From Atkinsonella hypoxylon (taxonomy: Eukaryota > Ascomycota > Sordariomycetes > Hypocreales > Clavicipitaceae), in the NCBI GenBank assembly GCA_000729835.1, contig JFHB01000098.1, positions 1 through 64,000 of the forward strand: DNA of 64,000 nucleotides, given 5' to 3'. Both the position numbers and the translations under genes were made by a program. The notes below the pieces were generated by a model, which ran no database searches, was not told where the DNA came from, and saw only the letters and a list, made by a program, of their open reading frames with translations. This document shows positions 11,988 through 23,500 of this stretch, one piece after another. Numbering within the stretch: the stretch's first letter is position 1; each line of letters begins with the position of its first letter.

Positions 11988-12678
11988 TATTGAAAATAAT
12001 AGGGATTACAGAACTAGATAGAAGAGGGTAGTAGTCTCTTATATTTAGCACCTGTAATTGCTCCTAGCAATTATCACGTAGTGGAAGCAGCAGCGGCCTA
12101 AATTAAGCTGTAGTGTATAGTATAGATCACGTAGAGGCAATAGATAACTGTAATAGTAGTATCTTTATATTAAGAGCGCTGTAACGAACAGTGAGGGTAG
12201 GATCTCGAATCTTTCTAGTCCTTTATAGACCTACTAACTATATTAGCAGGCTGTAGTTGCTAGAAGGGGCTTATAGGCTACTTTATAATTTCCGCAAAAA
12301 GATTTACTATATTAAAACAAAAAAATCAACTTACAGCTATACAAACGAGACGCCTATATACACAATTTAACAAATTCCACTAATAACAAGCAACCCTTAT
12401 AAGCAACTCTATCTAACAATTATACCATTAGATAGCCCTAATTCTTAGCTTTCGAATGGTATACTTCTTGAATTTCTACCATTGCTAGTTGTGGAGAAAA
12501 TCGCTGTTAAAGTTAACTATAGGTTAGGCAACTTTGCCTTAGTCGATTCTAGATGTTTTGCATCTAGTAACAGCGATATCTCTACCAAAAATCAACGTAA
12601 CAAGACCTAATGAGGGTCACGTGATAGAGCAACTAGTAGGCATAAAAATAGGCTATACAGGGTAGCTTATTTTTAACA
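11988..12678 (-). repeat. 5' LTR of the minus-strand Copia element
   Basis: 691 bp, starting on the minus strand at 12678 with TGTTAAAAATAAG and ending at 11988 with CAATA. It is flanked outside by gttac (12679-12683) and inside by the primer site. Confidence 0.9.
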
Positions 12679-12683
12679 GTTAC

Positions 12684-13217
12684 TTTTAACTTTACTTCTA
12701 GTTTTAGTTATCTTTTAGGGGTAAGTAAGAATTAAAAGTCCTTTACCTATAATTCTTAGGTTAAGCGCTCTATTAAGTATAGTATTATTTATTATATTTA
12801 ACTTAAGGTTTAGGTGTAATCTTTATTTTTTAGGCTAAGTATTATTACTTTACCTAAAGAGCAGCAATTTTATTGTTTAATTCTCTTTATAATTTACTAA
12901 TTTTATTAATTAATTCTTCTTTAATTCTACTAATTTACTTACTAATTTCTATAGAAAAACCTATAAGCTATTCTAGTAAAGAGTTCTCTTTTTTAAGTAG
13001 CTTTACTGCTTTCTTTACTTTATACCTTAGCCTAAAGGTATAAAACCTTTAGTAAGCCTATAAAAGTAGTAAGATTTTAGCTAGTTCTTTAATTAATAAG
13101 TTCTTCTTAGTAGTTTAAGGTATATTTAATAGATCTAGATTCTTAGTAAGTAGTATAAATCTAGATCTCTATATCTACTTTCCTTTAATATTCTAGGTAG
13201 AACTAGTACTAGCTTTA
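12684..13217. repeat. Old RIP-degraded sequence between the two Copia blocks
   Basis: Very AT-rich, with no gene. It lies between the right target duplication of element 1 and the left target duplication of the composite (taaat, 13218-13222). It appears to be another slice of the older substrate into which both Copia elements inserted. Confidence 0.45.
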
Positions 13218-13222
13218 TAAAT

Positions 13223-13917
13223 TGTTAAAAATAAGCTACCCTATATAGCCTATTTTTATGCCTACTAGTTGCTTTATCACGTGACCCTCATTAGGTCTTG
13301 TTACGTTGATTTTTGGTAGAGATATCGCTGTTACTAGATGCGAAACATCTAGAATCGACTAGGGCAAAGTTGCCTAACCTATAGTTAACTTTAACAGCGA
13401 TTTTCTCCACAACTAGCAATAGTAGAAATTTAAGAAGTATACCATTCGAAAGCTAAGAATTAGGGCTATCTAATGGTATAATTGTTAGATAGAGTTGCTT
13501 ATAAGGGTTGCTTGTTATTAGTGGAATTTGTTAAATTGTGCATATAGGCGTCTCGTTTGTATAGCTGTAAGTCGATTTTTTTGTTTTTATATAGTAAATC
13601 TTTTTGCGGAAATTATACAGTAGCCTACAAGCCCCTTCTAGCGACTACAGCCTGCTAATATAGTTAGTAGGTCTATAAGGAACTAGAAAGATTTAAGATC
13701 CTACTCTTACTAAGTTTATTACAGCGCTCTTAATATAAAGATACCACTATTACAGTTATCTATTGCCTCTACGTAATCTATACTATACACTACAGCTTAA
13801 TTTAGGCCGCTGCTGCTTCTACTACATAATAATTGCTAGGAGCAATTACAGGTGCTAAATCTAAGAGACTACTACCCTCTTAGATATCTAGTCCTGTAAT
13901 CCCTATTATTTTCAATA
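13223..13917 (+). repeat. 5' LTR of Copia A
   Basis: 695 bp, from TGTTAAAAATAAG to TTTTCAATA. It is preceded by taaat and followed at 13918 by the primer site GGTTATAAGCCC. It is closely similar, inverted, to the 5' LTR of element 1 at 11988-12678. Confidence 0.9.
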
Positions 13918-13929
13918 GGTTATAAGCCC
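13918..13929 (+). other. Primer binding site, Copia A
   Basis: GGTTATAAGCCC immediately follows the LTR. It is one RIP-type change from the complement of the anticodon arm of initiator tRNA-Met. The same bases occur after the middle LTR at 19679. Confidence 0.6.
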
Positions 13930-14855
13930 GGAAGACCTATCTGCAAGCTGTTAGCCCGCTGAAATCTACTATTGTGTACTATATTACCTACTAGAAGCTA
14001 TATTAAGACCTACGCTAGCAGCTATTGCTGCTATTAGTAGCTTACTAGAAGCTATTAATACCTACTGCACACACATCGCTAGCCACTATACTAGTGTTTT
14101 TATTCTGCCTACCCTATACCTCTTGCACTCTATACACTCTATATATATACATTTTTAAAGCTATTCTTAATAGCTAGGTTCTATTGTTGCGCAACATTAA
14201 AATATATACATCTGTATATATTACATTTACACTGCAAATCGTTTTATTAGGCACTGCCTAATTAATTATTTCTATTAAGAAATAAGCTTAGCGCTGCACT
14301 GCATTGCTTGTTGTTGTGCTGTTATCTTGTATATTGTGCACCCTATACACCTCTGTTAGTAGCTATACTACAATTTGTAGTGTACGCTTAATAGCTCTTG
14401 TTGCAGATATTCCTATGTTTTTAGTTGCAGAATTAATTTATATAGTAATCCTACTAGTTAGGATTTTAAAGTAGAAATTAGCTAAATATCCCTAAATTAG
14501 CTGTACCTAGGTCTCCACTAATTTATTAGAACCTAATTAGAGAAGAATCTCCTAAATTTTTTGGCTAAAAATACCTAGAACCTATGTTTTATGCCCCTCG
14601 CAACCGCTTGTTAATCTAGTCTGCTATACAAATTGTATACGTATATAGATCGCGATATAATGCAGCCTTTAGAGCCCGTTATACCTATTACAAAAGAAAT
14701 TAGAGAAAAATCTCAGTATAATTTCTAAAGATATAGGGCACTTCTAGCCTATATTTAGTAAGAATTATTACTGTTATTTACTACTATTTCCACTGTAATT
14801 TAGGCTATAATTAGCTATAAAGAGCGTTAAATTAGCTATATTTTAAACCCTTAAA

Positions 14856-17800
14856 ATAGCACTAAAAGGAATAGGCAAGGGAAAGAGCATAAGCCCTGAA
14901 CGGGGTAGTGGTTCTAGTACACTAGCTACAGCTGCTGCTACTAGCTTTCCTAGTCCAGCTAGATCCCCCCCTTAGCTAGTAGATTCCTCTTCTAATAAAG
15001 AAGATTATATAGCTAAGAAGGCTCTAAAAGAAGCTAGATTAGCTTCTAAAAGAGTAGTGCAAGTCTATAATGTACAAGCTAATCTAAAAGCTTAAATAGA
15101 TAAGCAACAAGAGACTCTAAATAGATTTATTAGGCATAGTAAAGTAAAATAAAGCTAAAATAAAGGTAATATAGCTAATTTACTAAGTAAATTAGATACT
15201 ATAATTATATCTATAGGTAATCTCTCTATAGAGTCTCCCTCTAAGGTAGTAGATCCTATTACTTCTAAAAGAGCTTCTAAAGTCTCTTTTAAAGCCCCTA
15301 AACCTTCTAGTTCCTCTAATAGTGCTACTTTTCTGCCTACTTTTAATAAAGGCACTATAAAAGAGTTAAATAAGAAGGTCCACTTAATTCTAGAGGCTGC
15401 TAAGCTAAAAGGCCCTAAAAATTTTAAACAGTAAAAGTAAGCTTTAACTATTTAATTTAAGGCACTAGAATTCCCTTAATTTATTGATAATTCTAGTATA
15501 GCTAGTACATTAGTAGATTTAGAGTAAGCTATTATCCTTATAATTATAAGAGATAGTTGCTAATCTAGACCTTAAGCTGCTATAAGCTAGCATAAGTCCC
15601 CTATAGATACCTATAACGTTCTAGTTAAGTAGTATTTGTAGAGTGCTAAAATATAACGTAGTACGCTATATGCTAGTTATTATAACTTATTGTTTTCGAA
15701 CTATAAGGGATCTTTAGAGGCCTTTAATGCTGAATTTAATAATTTACTAGCTAGATTACAGCTCTATAGTGTAGCTATTAATCCTATTAACTAGGTAAAT
15801 TATTATATTAATGCTTTAAAGAAGACCTTCTCTAGCTAGGCTAAAAGGCAGCAATATTCTATTAGAGCTGCTAGAGCATAAGGTCTATCTATAAAAATGC
15901 TGAATTTACAGTTCCTTATAGCTGATTTATTAGAAGAACAAAGAGATAAAAGCTCCTCTATATCTAAGGCTCTTAGTTATAAAGCTTCTAATTCTAATAG
16001 TTCTAATAATAAAGCTAATTAAGGAAAGAATCCTCCTAATTAGAAGAAGAATTCTGATTCTAATTCTAACGATTCTAATGCCTCTAAAGAAAAAGATATA
16101 GATAAAGCCTCTAAGAATAAGAAGAAGTAGAAGGGCTAAAGAAGAAGTAACAAAAATTCTAGGAATAAGGATAGAGAAGCTGCTTTTGCTATAGGTTGTT
16201 ATAACCTATCTACTAGCAACTAGGATACTATAGATTCTAATAGTGAATCTAGCAGTTCTAGTAGTGATAATTCTTACGATTTAGATATAGAATCTACTAC
16301 TAGTGATACTAGTACTACTAGTAATAATACCCCTTCTTTTAATTACTCTAATAGAATAATTAAAAACTCTCTACTATACAATATAGGTTCTACCTATTAT
16401 ATAGTTAACAATAAGGCATTTTTCAGGACTTTTAAGCCTATAAAAAAGGGTAAAACTGCGCCTATTGCTACTAGAGGAGGTCCTATTTATCCTAAAGGAT
16501 AGGGAACTACTGTATTCTAGGTACTAGTTAGTATAAATCTAGCTAAATACAGGCCTTTAGCTCTAAAGGATGCTCTATATTGCCTAGGTTTAGATACTAA
16601 CCTAATTAGTAGTCTAAAGCACTATTTAATAGAGAGCACTCTCCTTAGAAATTAGCTATTTCTAGCTAATAGAAGCTGCTGTAGGCTTCTAAATCCTAAA
16701 AAGTATAGTTTCTTTCTACAGCTTAAGGGGCAAGAGACCCCTAGAGTGTGTAAAAACCACGCTAATCTCTCTTATATAGGATTTCTAGCTAGCAATAGTT
16801 ATAATAGCAGTTATAATGCTAGTTATTCTATAGAGGTTTAAATCCCTTAACAGCCTGGTTTTAATCTAGAGGAATATAGCTAAATTAAGGAATTATCTAA
16901 TTTTAAAGAAGATAATACTAATAATAATGCTATAGAGCTATTAGCCCTAGTTCCTAAACGGGCTTCTAGTTAGATTCCTTCTAATAATAGGGATTTAGAA
17001 GGTCTAAATCCTAAGTTGCTGGATATTAGAGGAAATAGCCGTCTAGATCCCTTAAACAAGGCCTATAGTTCTTAAGAGATCTAGTAAGATAGAGAGCAAC
17101 AGGAAGCTAGCTTTAATAATAATTCTAGTAGTAATTCTTCTATTACTGCTTCTTCTTCCTATAAGAAGCTCCTAGAATTAGCTGCTACTTAGCACGTTAG
17201 ATTAGGGCATATAGGACTCCCTTTACTAAAGAAGACTGCTTCTATTACTAAAGGTATTCCTAATTTTACAAAAATTAAGGAAAAGGATTTTAACTGCCTA
17301 GCTTATAACTAAGCTAAAGCTGTTAGAAGACCTAGTAAGCATGCTATTCCTAACCCCTCTAGATGTTTAGATATTATAGAGGGAGATACTGTTAAAATAG
17401 AGCCTATACTGCACAATAAGAGGCCTTTAGTTCTTTTTCTAATTAATAGAAAATCACAGTATAAGTGGTCTTTTAATCTAGCTAATAAAGAGAGTTCTAC
17501 TCTCTATAGCTGTATTAAAGGCTTCTTTAAGGAATTAAAAAACCAGTATAACTGCTACCCTAAACACCTTTATTTTAATAGTAGTATAGAAATTAATACT
17601 AGGTTGTAAGCTTAGCTATCTTCTAAGGGTATTTGCTTTAGTACCTCTTGCCCCTATATTTATAAACAGAATAGGCTAATAGAGAGAGCTATAAGGGTAC
17701 TTCTAGACCGTTTGCGTGCTACTCTACAGTAGTTACAATTACCTCTATATCTATAGTCTTACATCCTTTCTGCTATAGTAGATTTAGTTAATACTACTGC

Positions 17801-18978
17801 GAATAGTACTAAACTACTAAGTTCTAAACAGCTATATCTAGCTAATTTAGAGCCTTCTAGGACCTATAAGCCTAATTTTACTAAAATAAGGGCTATAGGC
17901 TTCTATTGCGAAGTTCTAATTCCTTTAGAATAACAATCTAGGTTGCAGAAGCTAGCTAAAAGAACTATTCCTAGTAGACTTTTAGCTACGCTAGGTTCTA
18001 ATGTATATCTAATATATATCCCCTCTAAACAAGCTGTTATAAAGACTAGCTTTATTAAAATTATAGAAGGAATAGGTTCTATTTTATAGGGTATCCCTAA
18101 GGTTCCTATTGGTTCTATAGTGGATAATCCTTTAAAGGGAGAAATCAATAACTAGCAGCAATTAGTAGATAATTATACTCCTAAGTATCCTTATCCTAGT
18201 TATCTAGATGTGCTGAATTATCCACTAGAACCTATAGATCAAGCTCTTCTACTAAGCAACCCTATAGAAGCTGTAGAGGCCCCTAAAGCCCCTATATCTA
18301 TAGAAGCCCCTTAGGCTAATATAGAACCTATAGAAGCTGAAGCTGATGCTAATGCTATAGATTTAGATAGAGACATATATTCCTTAATTAAGGATCTATG
18401 CTTTAAGGCTAGAACTAAAGCAGCTATTACTTCTAATAGCAAGGATGAACTTCCTAATACATAGAAGCAAGCCCTAAAAAGCTCTGCTAAGCAGCATTAG
18501 ATAGAAGCTACCTATAGCGAATTTAAGCAGCTATTAGCTGCTAGAACCTTTAAATTTATAGGGAAAGACTAAGTACCTAAGGGCCGAAGAGTTCTAAAGA
18601 ATAGGCTTATTTATAGGCTTAAAAAGGATAAAGAAAATAATCCTATTAAATATAAGGCCCGCCTTATTGCTAAGGGATTTATGTAAATAGAAGGTTAAGA
18701 CTATCTAGAGACCTTTGCTGCAACTAGTATTCCTTCTAGCTAGCGTATATTATTAGCTCTTGCAGCTTTTAATAACTAGGAAGTTGAGCAAATCGACTTT
18801 ATAGGAGCGTTTTTAAATAGCAAGCTAAAGGAAGCTATTTATATAGAAATCCCAGATGGATTCGTTAAATTTGCAGAGCAAGCATCGCCATCAGTAGCTA
18901 AGCTACTAAAAAGCTGTAATTACAAGCTCTCTAAAGAGCAGGTAATTAAGCTAGAAAAATCCCTCTATGGTCTAAAGC
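14856..18978 (+). pseudogene. Copia A gag-pol remnant, truncated in reverse transcriptase
   Basis: The gag start codon is ATA at 14856-14858 where element 1 keeps ATG, a RIP-type loss of the start. The frame continues through gag, the protease (asparagine where Asp of D-T-G-S is expected, before T-G-S-T), an HHCC-like pre-integrase region (H-V-R-L-G-H), integrase (Y-K-Q-N-R-L-I-E-R-A) and the reverse transcriptase up to V-E-Q-I-D-F-I-G-A-F-L-N-S-K-L and Y-G-L-K. It is then interrupted by the LTR of copy B after the first base of the next codon. In-frame TAA/TAG codons replace Gln and Trp. The minus-strand open stretches here (15155-15355 and 17903-18148) are shadows. Confidence 0.85.
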
Positions 18979-19678
18979 TGTTAAAAATAAGCTACCCTGT
19001 ATAGCCTATTTTTATGCCTACTAGTTGCTCTATCACGTGACCCTTATTAGGTCTTGTTACGTTAATTTTTGGTAGAGATATCGTTGTTACTAGATGCAAA
19101 CATCTAGATTTAACTAAGGCAAAGTTGCCTAACCTATAGTCAACTTTAACTGCGATTTTCTCCACAACTAGCAATGGTAGAAATTCAAGAAGTATACTAT
19201 TTAAAAGCTAAGAATTAGGGCTATCTAATAGTATAATTGTTGGATAGGGTTGCTTATAAGAGTTGCTTGTTATTAGTGGAATTTGTTAAATTGTGCACAT
19301 AGGCGTCTTGTTTGTATAGCTATAAGTCGATTTTTTTGTTTTTATATAGTAAATCTTTTTGCAGAAATTATAAAGTAGCTTACGAGCCCCTTCTAGCGAC
19401 TGCGGCCCGCTAATATAGTTAGAGGGTCTATAAGGGACTAGAAAGATTTAAGATTCTACTCTTACTGTTCGTTACAGCGCTCTTAATATAAAGATACTAC
19501 TATTACAGTTATCTATTGCCTCTACGTGATCTATACTATACACTACAGCTTAATTTAGGCCGCTGCTGCTTCTACTATATAATAATTGCTAGGAGCAATT
19601 ACAGGTGCTAAATATAAGAGACCACTACTCTCTTCTATCTAGTCCTGTAATCCCTATTATTTTCAATAGGTTATAAGC
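18979..19678 (+). repeat. 5' LTR of Copia B, inserted in A's reverse transcriptase
   Basis: 700 bp, beginning TGTTAAAAATAAG directly after tctaaagc of the Y-G-L-K-Q codons of A, ending CAATA, and followed by the primer site at 19679. The five bases before it, aaagc (18974-18978), should be its target duplication, but the partner copy is missing. Confidence 0.88.
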
Positions 19679-20596
19679 CCGGAAGACCTATCTGCAAGCT
19701 GTTAGCCCGCTGAAAATCTACTATTGTGTACTGTATTACTAACTAGAAGCTATATTAAGACCTGCGCTAGCAGCTATTGCTGCTATTAGTAGCTTGCTGG
19801 AAGCTATTAATACCTGCTGCACACATATTGCTAGCCACTATACTAGTGTTTTTATTCTGCCTACCCTATGCCTCCTGCACTCTATACACCCTGTGTATAC
19901 ACACTTTTGAAGCTATTCTTAATAGCTAGGTTCTATTGTTGCGCAACATTAAAATATATATATCTGTATACATTACATTTGCACTGTAAATCGTTTTATT
20001 AGGCACTGCCTAATTAATTATTTCCATTAAGAAATAAGCTTAGCGCTGCACTACATCGCTCGTTGTTGTTATATTGTGCACCCTATGCACCTCTGTTAGT
20101 AGCTATACTACAATTTGTAGTGCACGCCTAACAGCTCTTATTGCTGTTAGATATTCCTGTGTTTTCGGTCGCAGAATTAATTTGTGTAGTAATCCTACTG
20201 GTTGGGATTTTAAAGTAGGAATTAGCTAGATATCCCTAAATTGGCTGTGCCTAGGTCTCCACTAATTTATTGGAACCTAATTAGAGAAGAATCTCCTGAA
20301 TTTTTTGGCTAAAAATAGCTAGGACCTATATTTTATGCCCCTTGCGACTGCTTGTTAATCTGGTCTGCTATACAAATTGTATGTACATACAGATCGCAAT
20401 ACAACGCAGCCTTAGAGCCTATTATACCTGTTACAAAAGAAATTGGAGAAAAATCTCAGTATAATTTCTGAAAATATAGGGCACTTCTAGCCTATATTTA
20501 GTAAGAATTATTACTGTTATTTACTACTATTTCCACTGTAATTTAGGCTATAATTAGCTATAAAGAGCGTTAAATTAGCTATTAAAACCCTTAAAA

Positions 20597-23500
20597 ATAG
20601 CACTAAAAGGAACAGGCAAGGGAAAGAGCACAAGCTCTAAACGGGGTAGTAGTTCTAGTACACTAGCTACAGCTGCTACTAGCTTTCCTAGTCTAGTAAG
20701 GTCCCTCCCTCAGCCAGTAGATTCCTCTTCTAATAAAGAAGATTATATAGCTAAGAAGGCTCTAAAAGAAGCTAGATTAGCTTCTAAAAGAGTAGTGTAA
20801 GTCTATAATGTTTAAGCTAATCTAAAAGCTTAAATAGATAAGCAACAAGAGACCCTAAATAGATTTATTAGGTATAGTAAAGCAAAACAAAGCTAAAATA
20901 AAGGTAATATAGCTAATTTACTAAGTAAATTAGATACTATAATTACATCTATAGGTAATCTCTCTATAGGGTCTCCCTCTAAGGTAGTAGATCCTATTAC
21001 TTCTAAAAGAGCTTCTAAAGTCTCTTTTAAAGCCCTTAAACCTTCTAGTTCCTCTAATAGTGCTACTTTTCTGCCTACTTTTAATAAAGGTACTATAAAA
21101 GAGTTAAATAAGAAGGTCTACTCTATTCTAGAGGCTGCTAAGCTAAAAGGCCCTAAAAATTTTAAATAGTAAAAGTAAGCTTTAACTATTTAATTTATAG
21201 CACTAGAATTCCCTTAATTTATTAATAATCTAAGTATAGCTAGTACTTTAGTAGATTTAGAGCAAGCTATTATCCTTATAATTATAAGAGATAGTTACTA
21301 ATCTAGACCTTAAGCTGCTATAAGCTAGCATAAGTCCTCTGTAGATGCCTATAATGTTCTAGTTAGGCAATATTCGTAGAGTGCTAAAATACAATGTAGT
21401 ACGCTATATGCTAGTTATTACAACTTATCGTTTTTGAACTATAAGGGATCTTTAGAGGCCTTTAATGCTAAATTTAATAATTTACTAGCTAGATTACAGC
21501 TCTATAGTGTAGCTATTAATTCTATTAACTAGGTAAATTATTATATTAATGCTTTAAAGAAGACCTTCTCTAGCTAGGCTAAAAGGCAGCGATATTCTAT
21601 TAGAGCTGCTAGAGTATAAGGTCTATCTATAAAAATGCTAAATTTACAGTTCCTTATAGCTAACTTATTAGAAGATTAAAGAGATAAAAGCTCCTCTATA
21701 TCTAAGGCTTTTAGTTATAAAGCTTCTAATTCTAATAGTTCTAATAATAAGGCTAATTAAGGAAAGAATCCTCCTAATTAGAAGAAGAATTCCGATTCTA
21801 ATTCTAACGATTCTAATGCCTCTAAAGAAAAAGATTAAGATAAAGCCTCTAAGAATAAGAAGAAGTAGAAGGGCTAAAGAAGAAGTAACAAAAATTCTAG
21901 GAATAAGGATAGAGAAGCTGCTTTTGCTATAGGTTGCTATAACCTATCTACTAGCAACTAGGATACTATAGATTCCAATAGTAAATCTAGCAGTTCTAGT
22001 AGTAATAATTCTTACGATTTAGATACAGAATCCACTACTAGTGATACTAGTACTACTAGTAATAATACCCCTTCTTTTAACTATTCTAATAGAATAATTA
22101 AAAACTCCTTACTATACAATACAGGTTCTACCTGTTATATAGTTAACAATAAGGCATTTTTTAGGACTTTTAAGCCTATAAAAAAGGGTAAAACCGCGCC
22201 TATTGCTACTAGAGGAGGTCCTATTTATCCTAAAGGACAGAGAACTGCTGTATTCTAGGTACTAGTTAGTATAAATCCAGCTAAATACAGGCCTTTAGCT
22301 CTAAAGGATGCTCTATATTGCCTAGGTTTAGATACTAACCTAATAAGTGGTCTAAAGCACTATTTAATAGGGGGCACTCTCCTTAGAAATTAGCTATTTC
22401 TAGCTAATAGAAGCTGCTGTAGGCTTCTAAATCCTAAAAAGCATAGTTTCTTTTTACAGCTTAAGGGGCAAGAGACCCCTAGAGTATGTAAAAACCACGT
22501 AAATCTCTCTTATATAGGATTTACTAGCAATAGTTATAATAGCAGTTATAATGCTAGTTATCCTATAGAGGTTTAAATCCCTTAACAGCCTAGTTTTAAT
22601 CCTAAGGAATATAGCTAAATTAAGGAATTATCTAATTTTAAAGAAGAAGAAGATAATACTAATAACAATGCTATAGAGCTATTAGCCCTAGTTCCTAAAC
22701 GGGCTCCTAGTTAGATTCCTTCTAATAATAAGGATTTAGAAGGTCTAAATCCTAAGTTGCTGGATATTAAAGGAAATAGCTGTCTAGATCCCTTAAACAA
22801 GGCCTATAGTTCTTAAGAGATCTAGCAAGATAGGGAGCAACAGGAAGCTAGCTCTAATGATAATTCTAGTAGTAATCCTACTGCTTCTTCTTCCTATAAG
22901 AAGCTCCTAGAATTAGCTGCTACTTAGTATGTTAGATTAAGGTATATAGGACTCCCTTTACTAAAGAAGACTGCTTCTATTACTAAAGGTATTCCTAATT
23001 TTATAAAAATTAAGGAAAAGGATTTTAACTGCCTAGCTTGCAATTAAGCTAAAGCTGTTAGAAGACCTAGCAAGCGTGCTATTCCTAACCCCCCTAGATG
23101 TTTAGATATTATAGAGGGAGATACTGTTAAAATAGAGCCTATACTGCACAACAAAAGGCCTTTAGTTCTTTTTCTAATTAATAGAAAATCACAGTATAAA
23201 TAGTCTTTTAATCTAGCTAATAAAGAGAGTTCTACTCTCTATAGCTGCATTAAAGGCTTCTTTAAGGAATTAAAGAACTAGTATAACTGCTACCCTAAAC
23301 ACCTTTATTTTAATAGTAGTACAGAAATTAATACTAGGTTGTAAGCTTAGCTATCTTCTAAGGGTATTTACTTTAGCACCTCTTGCCCCTATATTTATAA
23401 ACAGAATAGACTAATAAAGAGAGCTATAAGGGTACTTCTAGACTGTTTGCGTGCTACCCTACAGTAGTTACAATTACCTCTATATCTATAGTCTTACATC

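Larger units (their letters stand above)
4855..12678 (-). mobile_element. Ty1/Copia LTR retrotransposon, full-length, RIP-inactivated
   Basis: A 7,824-bp element on the minus strand, bounded by two 691-bp LTRs (4855-5545 and 11988-12678) and a perfect 5-bp target duplication gttac (4850-4854 and 12679-12683). On its own strand each LTR starts TGTTAAAAATAAG and ends TTTTCAATA; the last bases are probably CAACA before RIP, giving TGTT...AACA ends. The interior reads gag, protease, integrase, reverse transcriptase and RNase H in Copia order, with many stops. The purine tract agagggag lies directly before the 3' LTR, and a primer site directly follows the 5' LTR. It is very similar to the plus-strand composite to its right, in opposite orientation. 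Confidence 0.92.

Noticed and set aside
18992..19174. Minus-strand 60-codon open stretch, repeated at 26115-26297
   Set aside because: It lies inside Copia LTRs and is repeated with them; LTRs of this family do not code.
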